Shown piece after piece: positions 17,928-26,331 of a stretch of DNA of 64,000 nt; position 1 is the first letter of the stretch; each line of letters begins with the position of its first letter. The position numbers and the translations under genes are program-made. Where the stretch lies: positions 62,001-126,000 of the forward strand of contig NZ_JABMCJ010000076.1 in NCBI RefSeq assembly GCF_013359755.1. The letters run 5' to 3'. The stretch comes from Tardiphaga robiniae. Its GTDB lineage: Bacteria; Pseudomonadota; Alphaproteobacteria; Rhizobiales; Xanthobacteraceae. The notes under the pieces are model-generated. The model saw only the letters and a program-made list of their open reading frames with translations. It made no database searches and had not been told where the DNA came from.

Positions 17928-18929
17928 TCAAAGCTTCGGTATTTTCGCCGCGTCGATCACTGCCGTCCATCGCGCGATTTCCGACGTGACCAATTCACGC
18001 ATTTCCGGCGGCGTGCTTCCCCGCACCTCGCCACCGATCGCCGCTTCCAGCCGCGCCCTGATCCCCGGGTCGGCCAGAGACTTCAGAACGGCCGCGTTGA
18101 GTTGGGCGATGATCCCTGGCGGAGTGCCCTTCGGCGCCAGCAGCCCGGCCCACGTCCTGACATCGAACCCCTTCAGACCTGCCTCGCCGGCCGATGGAAC
18201 ATTCGGCAGCAAAGCACTCCGGGTCGATGATGTGACGGCGAGGCCGCGCACCGCACCACTCTCGATCTGTGGCGCAACAAGCACGCTAGTGCCAACGATC
18301 AGGGGCACATCGCCCGCGAGCAACGCGGTAATCGCCTGAGAGTCGCCGCGGTAGGGCACGTGCAACACGTCGATGCCGGCTGCTGCTTTCAACAATTCGC
18401 CAGCAAGGTGATGCGTGCTGCCGAAGCCGACCGATCCGAAGCTCAACGATCCCGGCTTGGCCTTGGCGAGCGCGATGAGCTCTCCCAGCGTCTTTGCTTC
18501 ATAGTCGCTGCGGGTAGCGACGACGAGCGCGTAATAGACGATCGTGGAGATCATCTCGAAACTATCGACGGGTTGATAGGACAGCGATTTGTAAAGTCCT
18601 GCAGAAATCGCATGGCCTCCGGTTACAAGGCCGAGCGTGTATCCGTCAGGCGCAGCCTTGGCGACCGCGTCCGATGCGAGATTGCCGCCTGCGCCAGGCT
18701 TCGCTTCGACGATGACGGTCTCATTAAGCTGTTTCGCCAGCCCGTCGGCAACGACGCGAGAGAGCGTGTCCGCCGCCCCACCCGATGCGAAACCGTGCAC
18801 GATCCGAATGACACGATTTGGGTAGGCTTGCGCTGAGGCGCCAGGCACGTCGATCGATGAGACTATAAATACAGACACCGCGAGGCATGCGAGAACTTTG
18901 CCCCGAATAGATTTCGACAGCTGGCTCAT
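17928..18929 (-). CDS. Tripartite tricarboxylate transporter substrate-binding protein (Bug/TctC)
   Basis: 333 residues. The ATG at 18929 is chosen because GGGAGGAAATA precedes it; a longer frame to 18989 lacks this. A signal peptide ends near AQAYPNR. The Bug hallmark IRIVHGFASGGAADTLSR follows and the C-terminus has the usual AKIPKL-like end. It captures a carboxylic acid in the periplasm. No TctA/TctB membrane genes are adjacent, so it is either an orphan receptor or uses permeases elsewhere. Placed beside catabolic genes, it may bind their growth substrate. Confidence 0.9.
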   Translation of the reverse strand: MSQLSKSIRGKVLACLAVSVFIVSSIDVPGASAQAYPNRVIRIVHGFASGGAADTLSRVVADGLAKQLNETVIVEAKPGAGGNLASDAVAKAAPDGYTLGLVTGGHAISAGLYKSLSYQPVDSFEMISTIVYYALVVATRSDYEAKTLGELIALAKAKPGSLSFGSVGFGSTHHLAGELLKAAAGIDVLHVPYRGDSQAITALLAGDVPLIVGTSVLVAPQIESGAVRGLAVTSSTRSALLPNVPSAGEAGLKGFDVRTWAGLLAPKGTPPGIIAQLNAAVLKSLADPGIRARLEAAIGGEVRGSTPPEMRELVTSEIARWTAVIDAAKIPKL

Positions 18930-19014
18930 TATTTCCTCCCCTTTTATTTCTTCAGCACTGATCGCCGAGGTGCCGATCTGTCGCTTCATCGCGGCGACTT
19001 TGTCGGCAGCGATG

Positions 19015-19914
19015 TCATGTCGCCTTGCGTTTGAACTCCGCGAGCTCCGGCGATGGAGCCGGCCCCCAGATATCTCGGGGGAGACCTACCCAGACCTTGG
19101 GGCGCTGCGGACGATCCCGGTGCCACGGGCGTGGTTCGAAATAGCCGAGATCTTCATCGATCATCTGATCGAGATCGAAGAACAGTTCGATGAGATGGCC
19201 ATCGGGGTCGCGGTGATAGATCGCGACATTGTGGCCCGGGCCATGACGAACCGGTCCCCACAGGATCTGCATCTTCTTGCGCCCGAGCAGGTCGCAGGCG
19301 CGATGCATGTGCGAGGCATCACGGAGCTCGAACGCCGCGTGATGCAATCGCCGACCCGGGCCGCGCGCGAAATTGACGGAGTGATGATCGACACCACACC
19401 GCATGAAGACGAAGGCGTCCTCGATCCAGTCCGACACCCGGAAATTCAGCACGTCACCATAAAATTTCGACGCCTTCAGCGGGTCTTGCGTGTAGAGCGC
19501 GATATGGCCGAGGCGGTCGGCTGCAATGCCGCCGACAGGCTGCTCCGCGACAGCGAATGTCGGCCCCGCAAGCAGCTCGATCTCCATTTCCTCGAAGTCG
19601 CGGAACAGCACCGAACGGGACACGCCAGGAAGCGGATCGGACTGGATCTCAGCCGCAATTCCAGCGCGCGACAGTGTAGCCACCAGGTCGGCGAAATCCA
19701 GATCGAGCGCCACTTCGAAGGTCAATCGCCGACAGGCCGCCTGATCGCCACGCTGCAGGACGACGGCGAGTTCATCCGAGTCGGTGGCCAGCGATGCGCG
19801 ACTAGCGTCACGCGTCACCACACCGAGTCCGACCACCGCTTGATAGTAGTCGATCTGCCTGTCGATATCAGGCGTAACGAACGTCACATGCCTGATGCGT
19901 TTTACCTTGATCAT
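19015..19914 (-). CDS. VOC-family extradiol dioxygenase-like protein
   Basis: 299 residues with two vicinal-oxygen-chelate modules: RIRHVTFVTPDIDRQIDYY at the N-terminus and LGHIALYTQDPLKASKFY from about residue 138. The catalytic module has the expected metal ligands: His in GHIALYT, His in LHHAAFEL and Glu in GHLIELFFD. This fits catechol 2,3-dioxygenase-type ring cleavage of an aromatic diol; the exact substrate is unknown. It runs leftward between the dehydrogenase and Bug genes, probably in one operon. Confidence 0.85.
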   Translation of the reverse strand: MIKVKRIRHVTFVTPDIDRQIDYYQAVVGLGVVTRDASRASLATDSDELAVVLQRGDQAACRRLTFEVALDLDFADLVATLSRAGIAAEIQSDPLPGVSRSVLFRDFEEMEIELLAGPTFAVAEQPVGGIAADRLGHIALYTQDPLKASKFYGDVLNFRVSDWIEDAFVFMRCGVDHHSVNFARGPGRRLHHAAFELRDASHMHRACDLLGRKKMQILWGPVRHGPGHNVAIYHRDPDGHLIELFFDLDQMIDEDLGYFEPRPWHRDRPQRPKVWVGLPRDIWGPAPSPELAEFKRKAT

Positions 19915-19954
19915 GTGGTCCTCCGTATCTCGTTCCAGACCGATAGCCGTTCGC

Positions 19955-20947
19955 CTACGGGGTCATGATGATCTTGCCGAGCGCGCCCCCGGACTCCAGC
20001 AGCGTGTGCGCCTGCCGGACCTCGGATAATTTCAGCCGTGCCGAGATTGCGGGCTTGATCTCCCCGCGCCCAAGCAGCGAGATCAACTTCCCCATGATGG
20101 CGCGGCGCGCATCGCGGTCATGATCGTAGATGTGAAAGGAGAAACAGCGGATAGCCGGACAGACGTCGAGATACTTCCGCATCTCTCCCATCAAGTTTTC
20201 TTCGGGAAGGCCGGCGAAGGCGTTGTAGGAGACCAGCGTCCCCCATTTGCCGAGCACGCCAAGATAGGAGACGAATTCGGGACCGCAAACATGGTCGAGC
20301 ACGAGGCCGACGCCGCTCCCCCCGGTCAATTCGCGCGTCCGCGCGACGACGTCCTCGTCACGATAGAAGATCACGTGGTCGGCGCCGTTGGATTTGGCGA
20401 ACCGGGCTTTTTCGGGGGTGCTGACCGTACCGATCACCGTCATGCCTGCCAGCTTCGCCAATTGCACGATCGACGTACCGACGCCGCCCGCAGCACCAAT
20501 CACAAGCACACTGCCAGCGGGATTACGCCCACCGCATTCATGGAGCAGCGCCCAGGCCACTTGATAGTTGGCAAGACAGACGGCGTCCTGAAGATCGACG
20601 GCATCAGGCAACAGATGAATGGCATCGGCCGGCGCCACCACATATTCGGCGTAACAGCCGCCGCGCTGTGACAGATCGCGGGCGCTCAGCAAAACCTTCT
20701 GCCCGACCGAGATACCGACAACACCGTGACCGACCGCGGAGATGCGCCCGGCGACATCATTCCCCGGATTGGCCGGTAGTGGCGGCATCCACTTGTAAAC
20801 GCCGCGCCGGATCAAGGCGTCCGGCTGGCCGACGCCAAAAGCCTCCGCCTTGATCTGCACCTCTTTCGGGCCCGGAGCCGGAATGGCGACATCGACATAA
20901 TCGAGCGCGTCGGGACCACCGGGACGATGAACCAGCACAGCCTTCAT
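19955..20947 (-). CDS. MDR-family NAD(P)H oxidoreductase (quinone reductase-like)
   Basis: 330 residues from the ATG at 20947; the open frame continues upstream through the operator but that part is not protein. The N-terminal MKAVLVHRPGGPDALDYV is typical of the quinone oxidoreductase branch of the zinc-free MDR family. The nucleotide-binding motif is VIGAAGGVGTSIVQLA. It is the first gene of the leftward catabolic unit and lies right below the palindrome for the GntR regulator. Confidence 0.88.
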   Translation of the reverse strand: MKAVLVHRPGGPDALDYVDVAIPAPGPKEVQIKAEAFGVGQPDALIRRGVYKWMPPLPANPGNDVAGRISAVGHGVVGISVGQKVLLSARDLSQRGGCYAEYVVAPADAIHLLPDAVDLQDAVCLANYQVAWALLHECGGRNPAGSVLVIGAAGGVGTSIVQLAKLAGMTVIGTVSTPEKARFAKSNGADHVIFYRDEDVVARTRELTGGSGVGLVLDHVCGPEFVSYLGVLGKWGTLVSYNAFAGLPEENLMGEMRKYLDVCPAIRCFSFHIYDHDRDARRAIMGKLISLLGRGEIKPAISARLKLSEVRQAHTLLESGGALGKIIMTP

Positions 20948-20965
20948 GAATCCACCCTGCAGAAG

Positions 20966-20981
20966 ATATTTTCGAAAATAT
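20966..20981. promoter_or_regulatory. Operator palindrome, probable GntR site 1
   Basis: ATATTTTCGAAAATAT is a perfect 16-bp palindrome between the divergent dehydrogenase and GntR genes. A related TTACGAAAAT half-site lies 18 bases further on. The same pair occurs before the FAH gene at 21873. Likely site of the adjacent GntR protein. Confidence 0.7.
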
Positions 20982-21073
20982 GTCCTATTACGAAAATTAT
21001 TGCAATAGCGGTCATGCGCCGGCATTCTGCAACCAGCCGGCACCATCAGCCGGCGGAATCTGAGGTCCATTCC

Positions 21074-21775
21074 ATGACTGCTTCGGCCGTCAAATCGCGC
21101 AAAGAATTCGGCAAAACACTCGCAGTCGATATCACGCACCGACTGCGTCAGGATATCGTCGCTTGCCGGCTCAAGCCTGGCGAACCGCTAAAATTCGATG
21201 CCTTGAAGCTCGCTTTCGGCGCAAGCTTCACGACGCTGCGCGAGGCGCTGACGTCGCTGACGGCGGACGGCCTGGTCGTTGCCGAGGAGCAGCGTGGCTT
21301 TCGCGTGGCGCCCGTTACGAGCGACGACCTGATCGACATCACCCAGACCCGGATCCTGATCGAGATCGAACTGCTCAGCCGCTCCATCGCAAATGGCGGA
21401 GATGACTGGGAAATAGCGGTTATGTCGACCCTGCACAGGCTGGGACGCATTGAGGAAAGGCTTCCCGGTAATCACGTCGAGAATCCGGAATGGCAGATCG
21501 CCCACCGCCAGTTTCACGAGGCGCTGGTGTCGTGCGGGCGCTCCCCGACGTTGTTCGGCATTCGGGCTTCGCTGTTCGAGCGCGCCGAACGCTATCGAAA
21601 CCTGTCCGCCATGTTTCGCCCCCAACCACGCGACAAGGTCGGTGAGCATCGCGCCATCATGCAGGCCGCGATTGCCCGCGATACGGCACTGGCCACGTCC
21701 CTGATCGACCGGCACATCCGCAGCACCTCCGACAATGTCGTGAAATACGCGTCTCATCTGCTGACTGAATCCTGA
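21074..21775 (+). CDS. GntR-family regulator, FCD type
   Basis: 233 residues from the ATG at 21074. An N-terminal winged helix (about 12-75, containing LRQDIVACRLKPGEPL and FTTLREALTSLTADGLV) is followed by an all-helical FCD ligand domain with conserved histidines (HRQFHEAL, EHRAIMQA, HIRST) that usually bind a metal and an organic acid. Divergent from the dehydrogenase and upstream of the FAH gene, with matching palindromes at both promoters, so it very likely controls the whole block. Confidence 0.92.
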   Translation: MTASAVKSRKEFGKTLAVDITHRLRQDIVACRLKPGEPLKFDALKLAFGASFTTLREALTSLTADGLVVAEEQRGFRVAPVTSDDLIDITQTRILIEIELLSRSIANGGDDWEIAVMSTLHRLGRIEERLPGNHVENPEWQIAHRQFHEALVSCGRSPTLFGIRASLFERAERYRNLSAMFRPQPRDKVGEHRAIMQAAIARDTALATSLIDRHIRSTSDNVVKYASHLLTES

Positions 21776-21872
21776 GACGGGATCGCCGGCTAGTCGGCGA
21801 AGAAACCGACCGTGCGCCCCACGTCACACGTGGAAAGCGCCGTCAGGCCTCGTTAGCCCTCTTGCCAGACAT

Positions 21873-21886
21873 TATTTTCGAAAATA
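21873..21886. promoter_or_regulatory. Operator palindrome, probable GntR site 2
   Basis: TATTTTCGAAAATA is a perfect palindrome about 50 bases before the FAH gene, followed by a TTACGAAATT half-site 19 bases on. It matches the core and arrangement of the site at 20966-20981. Confidence 0.7.
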
Positions 21887-21936
21887 TAATCCACTTACGA
21901 AATTTTGATATCCAGGATTAACGGAAAGGCCTCATC

Positions 21937-22797
21937 ATGAAGCTCTTGTCTTTCAGCCATCAGCAGCGCGAGAGCTGGGGAGCCGTCGTCAACGACGCGA
22001 TCGTCGATCTCGGCAAGGCACTCCCGCACTATCCGACGCTCGCCGATTTCATCGCCAGCCCCGACTTCGCCAAGCGCGACCAGATTGTTGACGGACACAA
22101 GCCGGACCTGAAGCTCTCGGACATCAGCTACCTGCCGGTGATCCCCCGCCCCGAAAAGATCGTCTGCGCGGTGCGCAACTATCTCGACCACCACAAGGAA
22201 GCGGTGGCTCATGGCATGGACCGTCAGATCACCGAATTCCCGCCGATCTTTCTGCGGGTCTGGCGCTCACAGGTTGGCCACAACCAGCCGGTGATCCGAC
22301 CGAAGGTCTCCACGCATCTGGACTGGGAGGGTGAACTCGCCGTCGTGATCGGAAAGGGCGGTCGACACATTCCCGAGAGCGAAGCCATGGATCACATCGC
22401 GGGCTATTCGATTTATAACGACGTCAGCGTCCGCGATTATCAGCGACACGCACAGCAGATCGCGGCCGGCAAGAATTTCGTCGGCACCGGACCGTTCGGC
22501 CCGTGGCTGGTGACGACCGATGAAGTCAGCGATCCCACCAAGCTCAAGCTCGAAACCCGCGTGAATGGTGACGTCGTCCAATCCTCGGACACATCCTTTT
22601 TGATCTTCTCGATTCCCCGGCTGATCAACTATGCGTCGGAAATCTTCGACCTCGTCCCGGGTGACGTCATTGCAACGGGAACGCCTGCCGGCGTCGGCTT
22701 TACGCGGAAGCCTCCGATCTTCCTGAAGGCCGGCGACGTCGTCGAAGTCGAAATCGAGAAGCTCGGCATCCTCAGCAATCCCGTCATCGACGAGTAG
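21937..22797 (+). CDS. Fumarylacetoacetate hydrolase-family protein
   Basis: 286 residues. The FAH-fold catalytic core starts near residue 70 (IVCAVRNYLDHHKE). The metal-ligand region is HLDWEGELAVVIGKGG with a second acidic site in YSIYNDVSVRDYQ, and the C-terminal GDVIATGTPAGVGF is a family hallmark. Members hydrolyse or decarboxylate diketo acids in aromatic meta-cleavage pathways. With the VOC dioxygenase nearby, it probably processes the ring-cleavage product. It lies right after a GntR-type palindrome. Confidence 0.92.
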   Translation: MKLLSFSHQQRESWGAVVNDAIVDLGKALPHYPTLADFIASPDFAKRDQIVDGHKPDLKLSDISYLPVIPRPEKIVCAVRNYLDHHKEAVAHGMDRQITEFPPIFLRVWRSQVGHNQPVIRPKVSTHLDWEGELAVVIGKGGRHIPESEAMDHIAGYSIYNDVSVRDYQRHAQQIAAGKNFVGTGPFGPWLVTTDEVSDPTKLKLETRVNGDVVQSSDTSFLIFSIPRLINYASEIFDLVPGDVIATGTPAGVGFTRKPPIFLKAGDVVEVEIEKLGILSNPVIDE

Positions 22798-22847
22798 TCA
22801 GCGGACGGCTTCCTCACAACGCTCGCAAAACACGGACTGGGTCAGCC

Positions 22848-23429
22848 ATGACATCCTATGACATTCGCAAGACCCAGATTTCCGTCGAGACGGTCTGGCA
22901 CGAACGTGGGCCGCGTCTCTCGCAGCCGCTCCATGTCGGCACGGCGCTTGCGATTATCCGCAATCCTTTTGCTGGTCGATACGAGCCGGACCTGATGGCC
23001 TTCCAGGCCGAACTACGCGAACTTGGACGCAAACTTGCGGCCGAACTCGTTCAGGCGCTTGGCGGCAAGGACAAGATCGAAGCCTACGGCAAGGGAATGA
23101 TCGTGGGCGACGACGGCGAGCTTGAGCACGCGGCGGTGTGGCATGAAGCCGGCGGCTGGGCGATGCGCGAGATTCTCGGCCAGCCCAAGGCCATCGTGCC
23201 GGCTGCGAAGACCGTCGGCGGAATCGGCACACGACTGATGGTGCCGCTGGGCCATATCGAAGCGGCCTATGTCCGCAGTCATTTCAACACTGCTGAAATG
23301 ACCATCTGGGATGGCCCGCGCCGCGACGAGATCGCCTTCGGCCTGGTGATGGCCACCGGCGGAAGACCGCATGCACGTATTGGCGGGCTGGCCGCGTCCG
23401 ATATCTCGGTGCATGACGGACAGCGATAG
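22848..23429 (+). CDS. Amino acid synthesis (AA_synth/DUF1185) family protein
   Basis: 193 residues. The segments GTALAIIRNPFAGRYEPDL, YGKGMIVGDDGELEHAAVWHEAGGWAMRE and MTIWDGPRRDEIAFGLVMATGGRPHARIGG are hallmarks of this poorly characterised family, often found beside catabolic genes. The family name is historical, and no reaction is established. It follows the FAH gene by 50 bases in the same direction and probably shares its transcript. Confidence 0.8.
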   Translation: MTSYDIRKTQISVETVWHERGPRLSQPLHVGTALAIIRNPFAGRYEPDLMAFQAELRELGRKLAAELVQALGGKDKIEAYGKGMIVGDDGELEHAAVWHEAGGWAMREILGQPKAIVPAAKTVGGIGTRLMVPLGHIEAAYVRSHFNTAEMTIWDGPRRDEIAFGLVMATGGRPHARIGGLAASDISVHDGQR

Positions 23430-23480
23430 CTACCGCAAACAGCGCCTGCACACGACGCAGGCGCTTCGCAAAGAGTTTCG

Positions 23481-24221
23481 CTACTTCGGCGTCTCCATCG
23501 CCCTGGCGACGGTGATCTTCAGCATCTCGACGAACAGCTTCTCTGCGTCGGTGCCATCGGGTAAGCGGCGCAGGATGTCAGTGAGGCGGCCATCGAGGGT
23601 CAGCATGGTGAAACCATGCACCAGCGACCATGTCCGCGCGATCTGTGCGGCCTGCTCGATGGTCAGCGCATCGGTCGCGACATTGCCCGGATGATGTGCA
23701 CCGACCACGCTGGCAAGACCGGCGAAGGATGCATTGGCTGCCTCGCGCAGATTCGGCCGCGTCATGTCGAGCCGCTCGGTACGAAACATCAGTTGATACA
23801 TGCCGGGCTGCGCACGTGCATAAGCGAGATAGGCCTTGGCGCGGGCGAGCGCGCTTTCGAGCGGCGTCGTGCCGCTCGCACCAGCTGCAGTCATTGTGGC
23901 GTTGAAGTTGCGAAAGCCGATAGCGGCGAGTTCGCTGACGAGGCCGGTGAGATCGCCGAAGTGATGCGTCGGAGCCGCATGCGAGACGCCGGCTTCGCGG
24001 GCGACGGCGCGCAGCGTCAGGCCAGATAGTCCATCGCGCTCCAGCACGATTTCCGCGGCTTTCAGCAGCGCGCCGTGCAAGTCCCCGTGATGATAGGGAG
24101 ATTCGGCGCCGGCGGTTTTTTTAGCCGCGCCCTTGGCTTGCGAAATTCCTGCGACCTTCTTGCGGCGGTCTTGCGGAACGGCGCGCGGTTTCGCGGTCTT
24201 GGCCTGCTTCGTCATGGTCAT
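23481..24221 (-). CDS. TetR-family regulator of the carotenoid-oxygenase block
   Basis: About 246 residues from the ATG at 24221; longer starts (24236) would run into an operator. A lysine-rich N-terminal arm (about 40 residues) precedes the helix-turn-helix (YHHGDLHGALLKAAEIVL, then LTLRAVAREAGVSHAAPTHHF). The C-terminal ligand domain is of the TetR_C_33/WHG type. It is divergent from the oxygenase gene. A palindrome at 24235-24253 touches its own start, so it probably represses itself, and four more copies lie before the neighbouring genes. Confidence 0.9.
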   Translation of the reverse strand: MTMTKQAKTAKPRAVPQDRRKKVAGISQAKGAAKKTAGAESPYHHGDLHGALLKAAEIVLERDGLSGLTLRAVAREAGVSHAAPTHHFGDLTGLVSELAAIGFRNFNATMTAAGASGTTPLESALARAKAYLAYARAQPGMYQLMFRTERLDMTRPNLREAANASFAGLASVVGAHHPGNVATDALTIEQAAQIARTWSLVHGFTMLTLDGRLTDILRRLPDGTDAEKLFVEMLKITVARAMETPK

Positions 24222-24234
24222 GTTATAGGTCGTC

Positions 24235-24253
24235 ATTTTTACACTGTAAAGAT
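24235..24253. promoter_or_regulatory. TetR operator A1
   Basis: ATTTTTACACTGTAAAGAT fits the shared 8-3-8 palindrome ATYTTGAC-N3-GTAAAGAT. It lies just before the TetR gene and just before the -35 (TTGAC, 24259-24263) of the oxygenase promoter. Confidence 0.7.
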
Positions 24254-24258
24254 TTTGC

Positions 24259-24286
24259 TTGACGGGCCGACCGCTCACATCTAGCA
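24259..24286 (+). promoter_or_regulatory. Promoter of the carotenoid oxygenase gene
   Basis: TTGAC (24259-24263) and CTAGCA (24281-24286) are 17 bases apart, a good housekeeping-sigma layout. The same boxes with the same spacing occur at 25793-25820. The promoter sits between operators A1 and A2. Confidence 0.6.
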
Positions 24287-24305
24287 ATCTAGACAACGTA
24301 AAGAT
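24287..24305. promoter_or_regulatory. TetR operator A2
   Basis: ATCTAGACAACGTAAAGAT follows the -10 box and covers the likely transcription start, a position expected for repression. Its centre is 52 bases from that of A1. Confidence 0.7.
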
Positions 24306-24324
24306 AACAGCATGGGAGACAACG

Positions 24325-25728
24325 ATGGCGCTGCTGGACCCGATCGAGGCTGCTCATGACAATCTTGCGCCGATCCCGATGGAGTGTGACGCGCCATTCC
24401 TGACAGTCGTCGGCGAATTGCCACGTGAGCTCAACGGCACGCTCTACCGCAACGGCCCCAATCCTCAATTCGAAACCAAAGGCTCGCACTGGTTTGTCGG
24501 TGACGGCATGCTGCATGCCTTTCACATAGAGAACGGCCGCGCGAGCTATCGCAATCGCTGGATCCACACGCCGAAATTTCTCGCTGAGCACGATGCCGGC
24601 CGCGCGCTCTATCGCGGCTTCGGCCAGAAAATGCCGGATGCCCCCGCTTCACTTGGCAATGACTCAGGCGCGGCCAATACCAACATCGTCTTTCATGCCG
24701 GCCGCCTGCTCGCGCTGGAGGAAGGCCATGCGCCAACCGAGATCGAACCGGGCACGCTGAAGACGCTCGGCTATCAGAACTATAGCGGGCGCATTGGCGG
24801 GCCGTTCACCGCGCATCCGAAGATCGATCCCGTTACCGGAGAGATGACCTTCTTCGGCTACAATGCCCGGGGAATCTTTAGTCCGACGATCTCGTTCGGC
24901 GCAATCGATTCATCGGGCATCGTCACGCGCTTCGAACGTTTCGATGCGCCCTATGCCAGCATGGTGCATGACTTCATCGTCACCGAGAACCACCTGCTGT
25001 TTCCGATCCTGCCCATCACCGGCAGCATGGATCGCGCCCGGTCTGGTCGTTCGCCCTATGCGTGGGAGCCGGACAAGGGCTCTTATGTCGGCGTGATGAA
25101 GCGCGGCGGCAGTGCGGATGATATCAAGTGGTTTCGCGCCGAAGCCTGCTACGTCTTCCATGTGATGAATGCGTGGGAGGAAGGCGACCGCATCATCGCC
25201 GACGTCATGCAGTCCGAGGAAGCGCCGCTGTTCACGCATCCCGACGGCTCGCCGACAGATCCTGCGAAATCCAATGCCCGGCTGTGTCGCTGGACCTTCG
25301 ATCTGGCAGCCAATACTGATCGCTTCACCCGCACCTATCTCGACGACGTCACCGGCGAATTCCCGCGCATCGACGAACGGCGTTCGGGCCTTGTGAGTAC
25401 GCAAGGCTGGTACGCCTGCGATAATCCGGCGCCGGGAGCCAGCAGCGCATTTTCAGGCCTCGTGCATGTTGGACGCGGAGGCGCGCGGCTGGCGCAATAC
25501 ATGCTGCCGCTCGGCGACAGCATTTCGGAGCCGGTCTTCGTCGCGCGCGGCAAGAATGCAGCCGAAGGCGATGGTTGGCTGCTTGCGGTGGTGTGGCGCG
25601 CCCGGCAGAACCGCAGCGATCTGGCAGTGTTCAATGCCACCGATGTCGCCGCGGGGCCGATCGCTCTCGTCCAGCTCGGTCACCGGGTACCAGCAGGCTT
25701 TCACGGCAACTGGGTTAATTCCTTCTAA
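24325..25728 (+). CDS. Carotenoid-cleavage-type oxygenase (RPE65/lignostilbene dioxygenase family)
   Basis: 467 residues from the ATG at 24325. The four iron-binding histidines of the seven-bladed propeller are visible: His164 (FTAHPKI), His215 (MVHDF), His279 (VFHVMNAW) and His460 (AGFHGNW). The opening PFLTVVGELPRELNGTLYRNGPNPQF is a family hallmark. It cleaves a C=C bond in carotenoids, apocarotenoids or stilbenes; the substrate cannot be told. No signal peptide. Two TetR-type operators flank its promoter, and YciB-like membrane genes with the same operators follow. Confidence 0.95.
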   Translation: MALLDPIEAAHDNLAPIPMECDAPFLTVVGELPRELNGTLYRNGPNPQFETKGSHWFVGDGMLHAFHIENGRASYRNRWIHTPKFLAEHDAGRALYRGFGQKMPDAPASLGNDSGAANTNIVFHAGRLLALEEGHAPTEIEPGTLKTLGYQNYSGRIGGPFTAHPKIDPVTGEMTFFGYNARGIFSPTISFGAIDSSGIVTRFERFDAPYASMVHDFIVTENHLLFPILPITGSMDRARSGRSPYAWEPDKGSYVGVMKRGGSADDIKWFRAEACYVFHVMNAWEEGDRIIADVMQSEEAPLFTHPDGSPTDPAKSNARLCRWTFDLAANTDRFTRTYLDDVTGEFPRIDERRSGLVSTQGWYACDNPAPGASSAFSGLVHVGRGGARLAQYMLPLGDSISEPVFVARGKNAAEGDGWLLAVVWRARQNRSDLAVFNATDVAAGPIALVQLGHRVPAGFHGNWVNSF

Positions 25729-25768
25729 ACCATTGATCCAATGACAGTTAAAGATCTCGCCTCACATA

Positions 25769-25787
25769 ATTTTGACAGTGTAAAGAT
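25769..25787. promoter_or_regulatory. TetR operator B1
   Basis: ATTTTGACAGTGTAAAGAT, directly before a TTGAC -35 box, is the counterpart of A1. A weaker half-site (GACAGTTAAAGAT) lies at 25743-25755. Confidence 0.7.
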
Positions 25788-25792
25788 TTTTG

Positions 25793-25820
25793 TTGACGAG
25801 CCCGCGGGCAAGGCCTAGAA
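25793..25820 (+). promoter_or_regulatory. Promoter of the decayed membrane-protein unit
   Basis: TTGAC (25793-25797) and CTAGAA (25815-25820) with 17-base spacing copy the layout of the oxygenase promoter. Confidence 0.55.
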
Positions 25821-25823
25821 GAA

Positions 25824-25842
25824 ATCTTGACAACGTAAAGAT
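25824..25842. promoter_or_regulatory. TetR operator B2
   Basis: ATCTTGACAACGTAAAGAT lies just after the -10 box. Its centre is 55 bases from B1. It is the closest copy to the consensus. Confidence 0.7.
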
Positions 25843-25860
25843 GGAGCGACAGGAAAACAG

Positions 25861-25905
25861 CGTGGCCTCCTTTCTCATGATCGGCGCGGCTGCCATCGCC
25901 TCCTG
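25861..25905 (+). pseudogene. Remnant of the 26370-type membrane protein gene
   Basis: GTG start, then MASFLMIGAAAIAS and stop. The first codons match those of the intact gene at 26370 (MASFLIIAPFGAFAI), and the upstream sequence from operator to Shine-Dalgarno (GGAAA before the start) also matches. It appears to be what is left of a duplicate of that gene after a deletion of most of its body. It may still act as a short leader peptide. Confidence 0.55.
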
Positions 25906-25955
25906 AAGCACAACGACAAAGTACTCATTCGACAACAAGCGCGCGGAACCACGCC

Positions 25956-26279
25956 ATGATCAACGTCCTCGCCAAGCTGGCCATCGGCTTCCTTTCCACC
26001 ATCGCCTTTTTCACGACCTTTGCGGTCGCAGGAGACGTGCTGATCGCGACTGCCGTCGCCATCGCAAGCGCTGCTACGCAGTTCGTTCTCGCACGAACCG
26101 CATATCGCAGGCCGGACATGATGACCCGGACAGCAAGCTGGGGCAGCCTGGCCCTCGTGCTGGTTGTGACCGGGACCACGCTCGTCGGTATCGAACCATC
26201 CGGCGCGGCCGCCTCGGCCTCTCATGACGTTTTCACGCCGGTCGGCAATGTCTGCCCGCTCTCACAACAAGACATATGA
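25956..26279 (+). CDS. Truncated YciB/IspZ-like membrane protein (duplicate copy)
   Basis: 107 residues. The first 75 align with the start of the protein at 27002 (VLAKLAIGFLSTIAFF versus VFAKLGQDFFSTIVFL; GDVLIATAVAIA versus GDVLLATCVAIA), and the helix-turn-helix of membrane segments is kept. The remaining half of the family domain is missing and replaced by about 25 unrelated residues. It is either a decayed duplicate or a short derivative still controlled by operators B1 and B2. Confidence 0.6.
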   Translation: MINVLAKLAIGFLSTIAFFTTFAVAGDVLIATAVAIASAATQFVLARTAYRRPDMMTRTASWGSLALVLVVTGTTLVGIEPSGAAASASHDVFTPVGNVCPLSQQDI

Positions 26280-26331
26280 TCGCAGGATAATGAGCAGCGA
26301 CACGACGACCTCGTAGGCGAGCCTGCAACTC

